From NCBI GenBank assembly GCA_902596375.1, contig CACJTU010000009.1, forward strand, positions 1 through 36,011: 36,011 nt of DNA, read 5' to 3'. The stretch comes from an uncultured Pelagibacteraceae bacterium (GTDB lineage: Bacteria; Pseudomonadota; Alphaproteobacteria; Pelagibacterales; Pelagibacteraceae). How positions within the stretch are numbered: the first letter of the stretch is position 1; the number at the start of each line of letters is the position of its first letter. The translations under genes and the position numbers were made by a program. This document shows, in pieces, positions 8,593 to 18,080 of this stretch. The notes beneath the pieces were generated by a model. The model searched no databases, was not told the origin of the DNA, and saw nothing but the letters and a program-made list of their open reading frames with translations.

Positions 8593-10356
8593 TTGATAAA
8601 AACAATAATTTCATCTATTCATTTAATACCCAAAAAATTTAAAGGTAAATTTTACTTTTTGCTATTTCTTTCATTGTTGAGCATTTTATTTGAAACATTG
8701 TCAATTTCTCTTTTTATCCCTTTTTTATCTCACTTGACAGGTTCAGGAGAATTAAATTCTGGGTATTTTTTGATGATTTTAAATTTTATTAAAAGTATAA
8801 ATTTTTTTGGTTTGGGAAATTTTTTTGAAAATGAATCAATTAAAATTTTTTCTTCGATAGTTATTTTATTTTTAATCAGATCTATTATTCAGGCTTTCTT
8901 TATTTTTAAAAATGCTCAACTTTCGTACGGTATTGAAATGAGCCTTTCTAAAAAAATTTTTAAGATGTACCTAAATAAAGATTATGATTTTCATTTAAAG
9001 AATAACCCATCTTTTTTACTTAGAAATATATTGACTGAAACAAATAAATTTTGCTTAGGTGTTTTAGCAAATTTTGTCTCTATATTTACTGAATTATTCA
9101 TAGTTATTGCCTTGATTGTATTGGGTTTTATAACAAATAAATTTTTTTCAATTGGTGCTTTTTGTTTTTTTATTTTTTTTGGATCTTTATTTTATTTTTT
9201 TACAAAAAACAAAATAATAAATTATGGCAAAGTAAGATTTGATGCAGATGGTAAAAAAATGAAACATGTTCAAGAAGGCTTAATGTCTGTAGTAGAAATA
9301 AAATTAATGAAAATCTCTGATATATTCATAGATTTCTTTAAAAAACAGGCACTTAGTTCATATAATATAAATATTAGATACTCATTTTTAACTCATTTAC
9401 CAAAAATAATGTTTGAGCTGTTGTTTATATTTACTCTTTTTATTTTATTTATTTCTTTATTTTATTTTAACTTTACAGAAGAAAAAATTCTAAATTTGAT
9501 AGCAGTATTTGCAATAATTTCAATTAGATTGATACCCTCGATAGCTAAATTAATTAGCAACATTCAAGCATTTAATTTTTCTAAAAAATCAATAGATGTA
9601 CTAAGAGATTTAATTGATGAAAAAAAAAATGATCAACTAAACAATTTTAAAAAAAAATATAAAGGTCAAAATGAGATTAAGTTTGATAATGATATTAAAT
9701 TTAAGGACATAAGTTTTTCTTATGTAGATGATAATAATAAAAAAAAAGAAATAATTAAAAATCTAGATCTTGAGATAAAAAAAAATCAAAAAATAGGTAT
9801 ATTTGGAGGCAGCGGGATTGGAAAAACTACTTTCTTAAAAATTCTAATTTCTCTTATTAAACCAGAAGAAGGAAATATCTTAATTGATAACAAAGAATTA
9901 AACGATCAAAATACAGATTTTTGGCACTCTAAAATTGGTTATGTATCCCAAAATACAACTATTCTTGATGATAATTTAGTATTTAACATAACTCTTTCCA
10001 ACTCTGAAATAGACTATGATTATTTGAAACACCTATTAAGAAAACTTAATTTGGAACGTTTTATAGATAATCAAGGAAATATCGAAAATGTAAATATTGG
10101 TGATAAAGGTTCTAAAATTTCAGGTGGAGAAAAACAAAGAATAGGAATTTGCAGAGCGCTTTATAAAAAACCAGAGGTATTAATTTTAGACGAACCAACT
10201 AGCTCTCTTGATGAAGAAAATGAAAAAAAAATTATTAAAGACATATTCGAAGTTGATAATATAACTATCATTTTAGTTTCTCATAACTTAGAAAATTTTA
10301 AGTTTTGTAATAAAACTTATGAATTATTAAATAAAAAATTGCACCAATTGAAATAG
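8593..10356 (+). CDS. ABC transporter, fused membrane and ATPase (PglK-like polysaccharide/oligosaccharide flippase)
   Basis: The 587-residue half-transporter has about six membrane segments in residues 20-325 and an ATPase in residues 365-587. Walker A GGSGIGKTT starts at G405 with K411, the signature SGGEKQR starts at S510, Walker B ends in D533-E534, and the H-loop reads VSHN. This architecture matches type IV exporters such as PglK and MsbA; among glycan loci PglK flips lipid-linked oligosaccharides across the inner membrane. The start is TTG at 8593, one base after the previous stop; the next in-frame Met lies beyond the first membrane segment. Likely exports the repeat unit built here. 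No Wzx-type flippase is visible in the window. Confidence 0.9.
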   Translation: MIKTIISSIHLIPKKFKGKFYFLLFLSLLSILFETLSISLFIPFLSHLTGSGELNSGYFLMILNFIKSINFFGLGNFFENESIKIFSSIVILFLIRSIIQAFFIFKNAQLSYGIEMSLSKKIFKMYLNKDYDFHLKNNPSFLLRNILTETNKFCLGVLANFVSIFTELFIVIALIVLGFITNKFFSIGAFCFFIFFGSLFYFFTKNKIINYGKVRFDADGKKMKHVQEGLMSVVEIKLMKISDIFIDFFKKQALSSYNINIRYSFLTHLPKIMFELLFIFTLFILFISLFYFNFTEEKILNLIAVFAIISIRLIPSIAKLISNIQAFNFSKKSIDVLRDLIDEKKNDQLNNFKKKYKGQNEIKFDNDIKFKDISFSYVDDNNKKKEIIKNLDLEIKKNQKIGIFGGSGIGKTTFLKILISLIKPEEGNILIDNKELNDQNTDFWHSKIGYVSQNTTILDDNLVFNITLSNSEIDYDYLKHLLRKLNLERFIDNQGNIENVNIGDKGSKISGGEKQRIGICRALYKKPEVLILDEPTSSLDEENEKKIIKDIFEVDNITIILVSHNLENFKFCNKTYELLNKKLHQLK

Positions 10357-11388
10357 ATGAATTTATCAATATTTATTCCTACCAAGAATAGAATATATTA
10401 TGTAAGCAAACTTATAAAATATTATTCATCTATAGAATTTAATGGTGAACTGATTATTTTGGATAGCTCAGATAAAGAAATAAAAGATAAAATTTTTGAA
10501 TTAATTTCAATATATAAAAATCTAAAAATTAAATATTTTCATTCATTGGGCTTGCCATGTGCAATGATGAAAAAATATATAAATGAAGTAAGTTCAGATT
10601 ATGTAGTATTTTCTGGGGATGATGATTATTTTGTTAAAAGTGGTCTAGATGATTGTTTGAATTTTCTAAATACTAACCCAAACTTTTCTGGTTGCACAGG
10701 AGAAGGGATCAGTGTTCATTCCTCATCACAAAGGAATAAAATAGACTATATTGAAAATTACGATCAAGCAAAAATTTATGGTTCAAGCTCAAAAGAAAGG
10801 CTAAGTATTCAATTTAAAAAATATAGAGTTCCAATTTTTTCAATTTTTAGAAAAAATGATTTTAGAAATTTTCTTGAACCTGTACCAAATACTGAAAATT
10901 TTAACAATTTATGCCCTGATAAAGCAATTGCAGATGAGTATATAATTGAGGGAGCTATGGTTGCTTACTGTAATATCAAAATGTTAAATTCACCTTATCT
11001 TGTAAGACATATTCACAAAGATAGAAATATTGATAATCTTGTTCCAGATTATAAAAAAGATTGGATAAAATCTTCTAATTTTGAAATATCAAAAAATTAT
11101 TTTTTAAAAAAAATATCTCAAATAATTTCTAAAAACGATCAAATAAATCTCGAAGATGCTTCGAAATTTTTAAAAGAAATTTTTGAATTTCACTTAAAAT
11201 ATGAGCTGAAAAAAGAAAAGGCATTTATTTATAAAAATTTTTTTTCAAAAACTATACTAAGATTTAATATAATAAAAAATTTTAGATATTTTTTAAAAAG
11301 AAATATTTTTACTAATAGAAAATATTCAACAATTAAAACTAATAACAACTATGGTATAATTATAAGCTCAATTGAGGGAAATTTGTGA
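10357..11388 (+). CDS. Glycosyltransferase, GT-A fold, TIGR00180-like
   Basis: The 343-residue protein opens with LSIFIPTKNR, the usual start of GT-A transferases, and has a DXD-type metal motif in SGDDDYF (D88-D90). The later pattern, including PIFSIFRKNDF and a conserved CPDKAIADE, recalls the TIGR00180 glycosyltransferase family. It should transfer a sugar from a nucleotide donor to the lipid-linked glycan at the cytoplasmic face. ATG follows the exporter stop directly with no gap, and its own stop overlaps the next GTG. No membrane segment is evident. Donor and linkage cannot be read from sequence. Confidence 0.75.
   Translation: MNLSIFIPTKNRIYYVSKLIKYYSSIEFNGELIILDSSDKEIKDKIFELISIYKNLKIKYFHSLGLPCAMMKKYINEVSSDYVVFSGDDDYFVKSGLDDCLNFLNTNPNFSGCTGEGISVHSSSQRNKIDYIENYDQAKIYGSSSKERLSIQFKKYRVPIFSIFRKNDFRNFLEPVPNTENFNNLCPDKAIADEYIIEGAMVAYCNIKMLNSPYLVRHIHKDRNIDNLVPDYKKDWIKSSNFEISKNYFLKKISQIISKNDQINLEDASKFLKEIFEFHLKYELKKEKAFIYKNFFSKTILRFNIIKNFRYFLKRNIFTNRKYSTIKTNNNYGIIISSIEGNL
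11374..11378 (+). promoter_or_regulatory. Shine-Dalgarno-like site supporting a GTG start
   Basis: GAGGG lies 6 bases before the GTG at 11385, inside the end of the preceding glycosyltransferase gene. It supports GTG as the start of the Gfo/Idh gene. Confidence 0.45.
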
Positions 11389-12335
11389 AAAAAATTAAAT
11401 TCGCTTTTGTAGGAACTGGGTATATGGCAAATCAATATGCAAAAGTTATAAAAAAAGAATTTAATAGTCAAAGTGAGATTGTAGGAGCTATAAACAAATC
11501 TAGTGAAAGCATTAAATTGTTTGTTAAAAATTATAACGTTCATAAAAGTTTTGTAAATTTAACTGAAATGATGAACAGTACCAAACCAGATATAGTTGTG
11601 GTTTGTGTTAATGAACTTTCTACATTTAAGGTTCTAGAAACATTATCCAAATACTCATGTATATCTTTAATAGAAAAGCCAGTTGGAATTAATTTTGAAG
11701 AAAGTAAAAAAATTTTAAAATTAAAAAAAAATAAAAAATTTTTACCTTATGTAGCTTTAAATAGAAGATTTTACTCTTCAGTTTTGAGTGCAAAAAAGAT
11801 TTTAATGCAAGATAAATCTCCGAGAATAATAAATATTTTTGACCAAGAAAATTCAGTGGCAGCCAAAAAATCAGGACAACCAAATAAAGTTGTAAAAAAT
11901 TGGATGTATGCAAATTCTATTCATATGATTGATTTTGCTTATAACTTTGCAAGAGGAAAAATTAAAAAAATGATCAAAACTAATAAAGTACAATTTTTAA
12001 AAGAGGGTATTTTTTCAACGGTATTATATTTTGATAGTGGAGATATAGTAAAATACAATTCTATATGGAATAGACCAGCACCATGGACCGTTCAAGTTTC
12101 TACGAAAAAATATTTTATTGAATTAAAACCCATAGAAGAAATTTCATTTCTTACAAATGAGTCAAGAAAGTGGAATACTTTAAAAAAGTCAATTTTGGAT
12201 AAAAAATATAAACCAGGAATTTATTTGTTGCTTCAAGAGGTTTTAAATTTAAAAAAAGGTAAAAAAACAAATTTACAAAATTTGAAATATTCAAATAAAT
12301 TAATGAAATTAATCAGGAAAATATATTTTGATTAA
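11385..12335 (+). CDS. Gfo/Idh/MocA-family oxidoreductase
   Basis: The 316-residue protein has the N-terminal dinucleotide-binding GTGYMA (10-15) and the family motif EKPVG with E97, K98 and P99. The C-terminal half holds SIHMIDFAY, where the His is the usual catalytic position. These NAD(P)-dependent enzymes oxidise or reduce sugar hydroxyls, often at C3 of sugar nucleotides in polysaccharide loci. It starts at GTG overlapping the previous stop and is followed by a second, divergent Gfo/Idh gene with an 8-base overlap, so the two may act together. Substrate unknown. Confidence 0.8.
   Translation: MKKIKFAFVGTGYMANQYAKVIKKEFNSQSEIVGAINKSSESIKLFVKNYNVHKSFVNLTEMMNSTKPDIVVVCVNELSTFKVLETLSKYSCISLIEKPVGINFEESKKILKLKKNKKFLPYVALNRRFYSSVLSAKKILMQDKSPRIINIFDQENSVAAKKSGQPNKVVKNWMYANSIHMIDFAYNFARGKIKKMIKTNKVQFLKEGIFSTVLYFDSGDIVKYNSIWNRPAPWTVQVSTKKYFIELKPIEEISFLTNESRKWNTLKKSILDKKYKPGIYLLLQEVLNLKKGKKTNLQNLKYSNKLMKLIRKIYFD
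12315..12320 (+). promoter_or_regulatory. Shine-Dalgarno-like site supporting a TTG start
   Basis: AGGAAA lies 7 bases before the TTG at 12328 and supports that unusual start. The Rossmann motif GLGSIG begins at residue 8 of the resulting protein, so a later start would break the cofactor site. Confidence 0.5.
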
Positions 12336-13266
12336 AGTCTTAATAATAGGTTTAGGTTCGATAGGATACCGTCATTTTGAAAGTTTATATAATTTAAGTG
12401 GAAAATTATATATAGATTGTTATGACATTTCTCAGAAAAGTATTTTGAGAGTTCAAAATCATTTGGAGGTTCAAAAAAAAAATCACACAGTAAGGATTAT
12501 TAAATCACTCGATGAAGCTGAAAGTAAATATGATTTTCTTATACATGCAACAGGATCTGACGTAAGACTAAATATACTAAAAAAAGTTTTTAAAAAATCA
12601 AAAATAAAATATGCAATTTTAGAAAAAGTTTTAGGGCAAAGTTTAGATAGTTTGGAAAAGTATAAAAAAATTGAAAAACATTTTAAAAGATGTTGGGTCA
12701 ATACCCCTATGCATGAATGGGATTTATATATTAAATTGAAAAAAAAAATTAATATTAAAAAAGTTAAAAAAATTGAATTTAATAATTTTGATGGTTTAGC
12801 CTGTAATGCAATACATTTTATTGATTTTGTATCAACATGGAAAAAACAACTTCCTGTAAAGTTTGATACATCTAATTTAAAAAATTGGTATAAATCAAAA
12901 AGAAAAGGATTTTTTGATGTATATGGAGAGTTAAAAATTATTTATCCAGATAATACATATTTAATTTTAAAAAGTTTCAAAAAAAATAAAAATTATCACT
13001 GCAATATTTATGAAAACAGTATTAAGTGGACTTTGATTGAGAATAAAAAAATGTTTTATTCATCCAACGGTTTTAAACGCAATGGTAATGTTGAGTACCA
13101 AAGTGAGCTTACAAGTAAAATTATTAAAAAAATTATAAAAAATCAAGATTGTGACCTTCCACAATTAAATTGGTCTATCAAATGTCATTATCTACTTATA
13201 AAATCTTTATTGAAATATTGGAATAGCTTCTATAATACAGCTAGCAAAAATTTGCCAATAACTTAA
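12328..13266 (+). CDS. Gfo/Idh/MocA-like oxidoreductase, divergent motif
   Basis: The 312-residue protein begins at TTG and has a clear NAD(P)-binding GLGSIGYRH at residues 8-16. At the place of the family EKP motif it reads EKVLG (E99, K100, V101), losing the conserved Pro. NAIHFIDF resembles the catalytic His region of the family. It overlaps the preceding Gfo/Idh gene by 8 bases and abuts the NeuD-like gene. It may be an oxidoreductase with altered cofactor handling or a partner subunit of its neighbour. The fold call is good; activity is uncertain. Confidence 0.7.
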   Translation: MIKVLIIGLGSIGYRHFESLYNLSGKLYIDCYDISQKSILRVQNHLEVQKKNHTVRIIKSLDEAESKYDFLIHATGSDVRLNILKKVFKKSKIKYAILEKVLGQSLDSLEKYKKIEKHFKRCWVNTPMHEWDLYIKLKKKINIKKVKKIEFNNFDGLACNAIHFIDFVSTWKKQLPVKFDTSNLKNWYKSKRKGFFDVYGELKIIYPDNTYLILKSFKKNKNYHCNIYENSIKWTLIENKKMFYSSNGFKRNGNVEYQSELTSKIIKKIIKNQDCDLPQLNWSIKCHYLLIKSLLKYWNSFYNTASKNLPIT

Positions 13267-13842
13267 ATGAAAAATATAATTTTAATTGGAGCTGGTGGTC
13301 ATGCTAATTCAGTGTATGATGTATTGTTATCAACAAAAATTTTTAAAATTGAAAAGATATTAGATAACAAAACTAAAAATAAGTTTAATGGATTAAATGT
13401 AATAAATACAAATCTTTATTTACAAAAAAATAAAATCAAAAAAAACATACATTTGTCTTTTGGGGCTATTTATAATTTAAAAGAAAGACACAAATTATTT
13501 ATTAACTTACAGAGAAAAAAAATTTATAATTTTCCAATCATCATTTCTCCTAGATCTTATGTTTCTAAAAATGTTCAAATACTTGAAGGCACTATAGTAA
13601 TGCATAATTCTTTAATTAATTTTGGATCAAGAATATCTAAAAATGTTGTAATCAATACAGGTTCTGTAATTGAACACGACGTAACTATTCAAGATAACTC
13701 ACATATCTCAACAGGTGTTATTGTAAATGGGGGAGTATCTATTGGAAAAAATTGCTTTATAGGAAGTGGCTCTGTGCTTAGAGAAAATGTCAAAATACCT
13801 GATAATTCGTTTATTAAAATGGGTTCAGTTATAAAAAAATAA
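13267..13842 (+). CDS. neuD: NeuD/PglD-family sugar acetyltransferase
   Basis: The 191-residue protein has an N-terminal Rossmann-like domain with IGAGGHA (7-13) and a C-terminal left-handed beta-helix of hexapeptide repeats (about residues 95-191). H137 in SVIEHDV matches the catalytic His of PglD. Family members transfer acetyl from acetyl-CoA to an amino or hydroxyl group of a sugar. Its place immediately before neuB, with no gap, links it to nonulosonic acid synthesis: either NeuD (O-acetylation of sialic acid) or LegH-type (N-acetylation of a 4-amino sugar). The sequence does not separate these. Confidence 0.8.
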   Translation: MKNIILIGAGGHANSVYDVLLSTKIFKIEKILDNKTKNKFNGLNVINTNLYLQKNKIKKNIHLSFGAIYNLKERHKLFINLQRKKIYNFPIIISPRSYVSKNVQILEGTIVMHNSLINFGSRISKNVVINTGSVIEHDVTIQDNSHISTGVIVNGGVSIGKNCFIGSGSVLRENVKIPDNSFIKMGSVIKK

Positions 13843-14847
13843 ATGAAAAATAAAAATAAATTAATAATTATAGCTGAAATAGGAATTAATCATAATGGCT
13901 CATTGAAAATAGCAAAAAAATTAGTTGATAAAGCAAAAGATAGTGGCGCAGATTTTATAAAAATTCAAAATTATTTACCTGGTTTGATAGTTACAAAAAA
14001 CAATCCCAAAGCTCAATATCAAAAAAATAATAATCAAAACGAAAACATGCAATCAATGCTTAGGAAGTATCATTTTAATTTTTCAAAAACATCTCAATTA
14101 TTGAAGTATTGTAAAAAGAAAAATATTAAATTTTTATCTAGTCCATTTGATGAGGTAAGTTTTGATTATCTGAGAAAAAAAAGATTAAGTTTAATTAAAA
14201 TTCCCTCAGGTGAAATTACTAATTTTCCACTATTAAAAGTAATAGCTAAATATAATAAAAAAATAATCCTTTCGACTGGCATGTCTAAACTAAAAGAGGT
14301 AAAGAATGCTTTGGATTTTTTAAGAAGTAATGGTTTAAATAAAAATAATATAACTATACTACATTGTACATCACAATATCCTACTAAACCAGAGGATGTA
14401 AATTTAAAAGCTATGCTTACTTTGAAAAAAGAGTTTAAAGTTGATGTAGGATTGTCTGATCATACTTTGGGATTTGAGTCTTCAATCTGTGCAGTCTATT
14501 TAGGAGCAACAGTTATTGAAAAACACTTTACCTTAAATAAAAAAATGGAAGGGCCAGATCATAATTCAAGTCTGGAACCAAATGAATTTAAAAATTTTGT
14601 TCAAGCTTTAAGAAATACAAAGTTTGTAGCTGGTTCTTCAAAAAAAAAACCGTCAAAAGAAGAGTTAAAATTGGCAAAACTTGTTAGAAAAAGAATTGTT
14701 GCAAAAAAAAATATCTTTAAAGGTGAGATCTTAAACGTTGATAATATTACTACTAAGAGATCTAATAAAGGTACAGATGCTTCTAAATTTTTTGATTTCA
14801 TTAACAAAAAAGCTAAAAAAAATTATAGAATTGATCAAGCGATATGA
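13843..14847 (+). CDS. neuB: Nonulosonic acid synthase (NeuB/LegI family)
   Basis: The 334-residue protein has the NeuB barrel starting AEIGINHNGS, then KIPSGEITNFPLL and VGLSDHTLG, and ends in an antifreeze-like SAF domain (about 280-334). It condenses an N-acetylmannosamine-type sugar with phosphoenolpyruvate to give a nine-carbon acid. MEGPDHNSSLEP favours the NeuB/LegI branch over PseI, which usually lacks GPDH. The ATG abuts the NeuD stop, and the stop overlaps neuC (ATGA). Product may be sialic or legionaminic acid or a derivative. Confidence 0.92.
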   Translation: MKNKNKLIIIAEIGINHNGSLKIAKKLVDKAKDSGADFIKIQNYLPGLIVTKNNPKAQYQKNNNQNENMQSMLRKYHFNFSKTSQLLKYCKKKNIKFLSSPFDEVSFDYLRKKRLSLIKIPSGEITNFPLLKVIAKYNKKIILSTGMSKLKEVKNALDFLRSNGLNKNNITILHCTSQYPTKPEDVNLKAMLTLKKEFKVDVGLSDHTLGFESSICAVYLGATVIEKHFTLNKKMEGPDHNSSLEPNEFKNFVQALRNTKFVAGSSKKKPSKEELKLAKLVRKRIVAKKNIFKGEILNVDNITTKRSNKGTDASKFFDFINKKAKKNYRIDQAI

Positions 14848-16004
14848 AAAAAATTTGTGTAATAACTGGCTCACGGTCAGAATATGGATTATTGAAAAAC
14901 ATAATTTCAGAAATTAAAAAATCAAATAAGCTAAAATTACAATTAGTTGTAACTGGTTCACATTTATCAAATGATTTTGGATTAACTGTAAAACAAATAA
15001 TTAAAGATAAATTTAAAATCAATAAAAAAATAAAAATCTTACAAAAAAAAGATAACGAGACAAATCTAACGAAAGCCATGTCTTATGGATTAATTAAATT
15101 TACAAATGTTTTTAAAACTTTAAAACCAGATTTAATTTTAATTCTTGGTGATAGATATGAAATACTTTCATCGGCAATTTCTGCATTATTCCTAAAAATT
15201 CCTATAGCACACTTACATGGAGGGGAAAGGTCTGAAGGTGCTTATGATGAGTCAATAAGGCATGCGATAACAAAATTTTCACATTTACATTTTGTATCCA
15301 CTCTTTCACATAAAAAAAGAGTTATACAATTAGGAGAGAATCCAAAGAATGTTTATTTTACAGGTTCTATTGGAGTCGAAAATATAAAAAAATTAAAATT
15401 TCATTCAAAAAAATTTTTAGAAAAAAAATTTAATGTTAAATTTGAGAAAAAAAATTTATTTATTATATTTCATCCTGCAACTTTAGAGGATAATACTCAA
15501 AAAAAAAATATGACTGAGATATTAAAAGCTGTTTCTAATTTCAAAAATTATGGTAAATTTTTTGTTTACCCAAGTGCTGACTTAGGAGGAAAATCGATAA
15601 TAAAGTTGATTAATAAATTTGTAAAAAAAAATAAGTTCTCATTTAAATTTAAATCTTTAAATCAAAATGATTATTTTTCATTTGTTAAAAAATGTGACGT
15701 TGTTATTGGTAACTCTTCAAGTGGAATAATTGAAGTTCCAAGTATAAATGTGGGTGTGATAAATATAGGGGATAGACAAAGAGGTAGAGTAAAAAGCAAA
15801 GCTGTTATAGATTGCAAGCCATCTTCTAAGGAAATTATTAAAAGTATAAATACATTAATGAAAAATAAAAAAAAATTTTTGTCTTATAGTAATCCTTATG
15901 ATCTTAGTGGCACAACTAGAAAAATTATAAGCATCATTGAAAGAAAAAATAAAGTTAAGGAATTAATAAAAAAAAAATTTTTTGATTTGGAGAAAGTATT
16001 ATGA
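14844..16004 (+). CDS. neuC: UDP-N-acetylglucosamine 2-epimerase, hydrolysing (NeuC/LegG)
   Basis: The 386-residue protein has the GT-B-like epimerase fold with TGSRSEYGLL at the N terminus, ILGDRYE in the middle, HLHGGERSEGAYDESIRHA, and the nucleotide-binding GNSSSGIIEVP late in the sequence. It converts a UDP-HexNAc to free ManNAc-type sugar plus UDP, the substrate for NeuB. It is translationally coupled to neuB upstream and to the amidotransferase gene downstream by 4-base overlaps. NeuC and LegG differ in substrate (UDP-GlcNAc versus the diacetylated 6-deoxy sugar) and cannot be told apart by eye. Confidence 0.9.
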   Translation: MKKICVITGSRSEYGLLKNIISEIKKSNKLKLQLVVTGSHLSNDFGLTVKQIIKDKFKINKKIKILQKKDNETNLTKAMSYGLIKFTNVFKTLKPDLILILGDRYEILSSAISALFLKIPIAHLHGGERSEGAYDESIRHAITKFSHLHFVSTLSHKKRVIQLGENPKNVYFTGSIGVENIKKLKFHSKKFLEKKFNVKFEKKNLFIIFHPATLEDNTQKKNMTEILKAVSNFKNYGKFFVYPSADLGGKSIIKLINKFVKKNKFSFKFKSLNQNDYFSFVKKCDVVIGNSSSGIIEVPSINVGVINIGDRQRGRVKSKAVIDCKPSSKEIIKSINTLMKNKKKFLSYSNPYDLSGTTRKIISIIERKNKVKELIKKKFFDLEKVL

Positions 16005-17317
16005 TTAAATTTCCAAAAGCAGTAGATATTAGTAGTTTCCATAAGAATCTAAAAATTAAAACGACTAAATATGGTTTACCAAAAGATGTTCTGTATTGTA
16101 AAAAATGTGTAGTTTCTAATCAAAGGCCAAATTCTACGATTGAATTTTTAAACAACATTGATCAAAATAAAACTACTATCAAATTCGACCAGGACGGAGT
16201 TTGTGATGCCTGCAATTTATCTGAGAGGAAGAAAAACAATATAGATTGGGATAAAAGAGAAAAAGATTTAATTAAATTATGTAATAGATTTAGGAAAGAA
16301 GATGGATCATATGACTGTATTGTACCAGGATCAGGCGGAAAAGATAGTTTTTATACTTCTCATGTACTTAAACATAAATACAAAATGAACCCACTTACAG
16401 TTACATGGGCCCCTCATATATATACTGATTGGGGAAGACGAAATTTTGATAGGTGGATACATGCTGGACATGATAATTATTTAATTTCACCTAACGGAAA
16501 AGTACATAGGTTGCTTACTAGATTAGCAATGGATAAATTATTCCACCCATTTCAACCTTTTATAATTGGTCAAAAATTAGTTGCTTCTAAGTTGGCTCTT
16601 CAGCTTAAAATTCCACTTATATTTTATGGAGAAAATGAAAGTGAATATGGAAACCCTATCTCCGATACAGAAACTGCTTTGAGGAGTGAAGAATATTTTA
16701 AATCTGATAGCAAAGACTTGTATTTAGGAGGTGTGCATGTTGATGAGCTATTAAATAAGTTTAGCATCACCAAAAATGAGCTATCTCCCTATTTGCCCCT
16801 AAAATCAGAAAATTTTGAGAAAATTAAAATCGAAACACATTATTTGGGTTACTATTTGAAATGGCATCCACAAGCTTGCTATTACTATTCAGTTGAAAAT
16901 GGTGGTTTTGAAGCTTCACCTGAGCGAACAGTTGGAACTTATAGCAAATACACAAGTATAGATGACAAAATAGATGACCTACATTTCTACACAACAGGAA
17001 TAAAATTTGGTATTGGAAGAGCTTCCCACGAAGCTGCTCAAGAAATTAGATCTGGAGATATTGAGAGAGATGAGGGTGTAAGTTTGGTTAAAAGGTATGA
17101 TCATGAGTACCCTGAGAGATTTAAGGATGAGTTATTTTCATATTTATCAATAAATGAAAAAGAATTTCCAGATGCTCATAAGATGTTTGAGCAACCTATT
17201 TTTGACGAGAAGTATTTTAATAATTTAGCTGATAACTTTAGATCTCCACATATTTGGTATTATGAAAAAAAAAAAGATAGCAATCAAGTTTGGCACTTAA
17301 GACATACCCTTAAATAA
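16001..17317 (+). CDS. wbpG: N-acetyl sugar amidotransferase (WbpG/PseA/PtmG-like)
   Basis: The 438-residue protein has a PP-loop ATP pyrophosphatase motif PGSGGKDS at 109-116 and two N-terminal zinc-type cysteine pairs, C33/C36 and C68/C71. This matches WbpG and PseA, which convert an acetamido group of a sugar to acetamidino using ammonia. The next two genes encode HisF and HisH paralogues, the partners supplying ammonia for WbpG. A GGAG at 15989-15992 gives a good ribosome site 8 bases before ATG. The gene looks less A/T-saturated than neighbours such as 26916-27842 in the lines I counted. Within a neu cluster the target is probably the nonulosonic acid or its precursor. Confidence 0.88.
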   Translation: MIKFPKAVDISSFHKNLKIKTTKYGLPKDVLYCKKCVVSNQRPNSTIEFLNNIDQNKTTIKFDQDGVCDACNLSERKKNNIDWDKREKDLIKLCNRFRKEDGSYDCIVPGSGGKDSFYTSHVLKHKYKMNPLTVTWAPHIYTDWGRRNFDRWIHAGHDNYLISPNGKVHRLLTRLAMDKLFHPFQPFIIGQKLVASKLALQLKIPLIFYGENESEYGNPISDTETALRSEEYFKSDSKDLYLGGVHVDELLNKFSITKNELSPYLPLKSENFEKIKIETHYLGYYLKWHPQACYYYSVENGGFEASPERTVGTYSKYTSIDDKIDDLHFYTTGIKFGIGRASHEAAQEIRSGDIERDEGVSLVKRYDHEYPERFKDELFSYLSINEKEFPDAHKMFEQPIFDEKYFNNLADNFRSPHIWYYEKKKDSNQVWHLRHTLK

Positions 17318-17320
17318 TAA

Positions 17321-18079
17321 ATGAGAAATGTAAGAGTAATTGCAAGATTAGACATAAAAAATAACAACTTAATTAAAGGTATACATCTTGAAGGATTAAG
17401 AAAACTAGGAAAACCCTATGATTTTGCTAAAAAATATTTTCAATCAGGAGTAGATGAAATAATATATATGGATAGTGTTGCAAGTCTATATAATAGAAAT
17501 AGTTTAAATAATATTATTGAGGAAACTTCAAAAAATATTTTTATACCAATTACAGTAGGTGGTGGGATTAGGTCTATTGATGATGCAAATAATATATTAA
17601 GGAGTGGAGCAGATAAAATTGCTATTAATACTGGTGCTGTAAAGAATCCAAAATTGTTAGAAGATCTGTCAAATAGATTTGGAAGTTCAACTATAGTTTT
17701 ATCTGTTGAAGCTAAAAAAAAATATGATGGTACTTGGGAGGCTTATACCAATAACGGGAGGGAAAAAACTGGTTTAAATGTTGTAGAATGGTGTATTGAA
17801 GCAGAGAAATTGGGAGTTGGAGAAATTTTACTTACATCAGTAGATAACGAGGGAACTTGCAATGGTTTTGATTATGAATTAACTCAATCTGTTTCAAAAA
17901 AAACATTTATTCCAATAATTGCTAGTGGAGGAATGGGTCAATTGAGTCATTTTGAAAAGGTTGTAAAACTCTCAAATTGTGACGGTGTTGCGATTGCAAA
18001 CATGTTACATTATTCTAAGACTACAATTTATGAGATTAAATCGTACTCAATTAAATGCGATATTAATATAAGAGCTTAA
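17321..18079 (+). CDS. hisF: HisF-like cyclase-subunit paralogue (sugar amidotransferase partner)
   Basis: The 252-residue (beta-alpha)8 barrel protein resembles imidazole glycerol phosphate synthase HisF: TVGGGIRSIDDA at 78-89 and PIIASGGMG are conserved. The catalytic D11 is kept (RLDIK), but the second catalytic residue, D130 of Thermotoga HisF, is E130 here (SVEAK), and the usual CLD reads RLD. With WbpG upstream and HisH downstream, and no other histidine genes, it most likely channels ammonia to the sugar amidotransferase rather than making histidine. It starts 3 bases after the WbpG-like gene. Confidence 0.85.
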   Translation: MRNVRVIARLDIKNNNLIKGIHLEGLRKLGKPYDFAKKYFQSGVDEIIYMDSVASLYNRNSLNNIIEETSKNIFIPITVGGGIRSIDDANNILRSGADKIAINTGAVKNPKLLEDLSNRFGSSTIVLSVEAKKKYDGTWEAYTNNGREKTGLNVVEWCIEAEKLGVGEILLTSVDNEGTCNGFDYELTQSVSKKTFIPIIASGGMGQLSHFEKVVKLSNCDGVAIANMLHYSKTTIYEIKSYSIKCDINIRA

Positions 18080-18080
18080 A

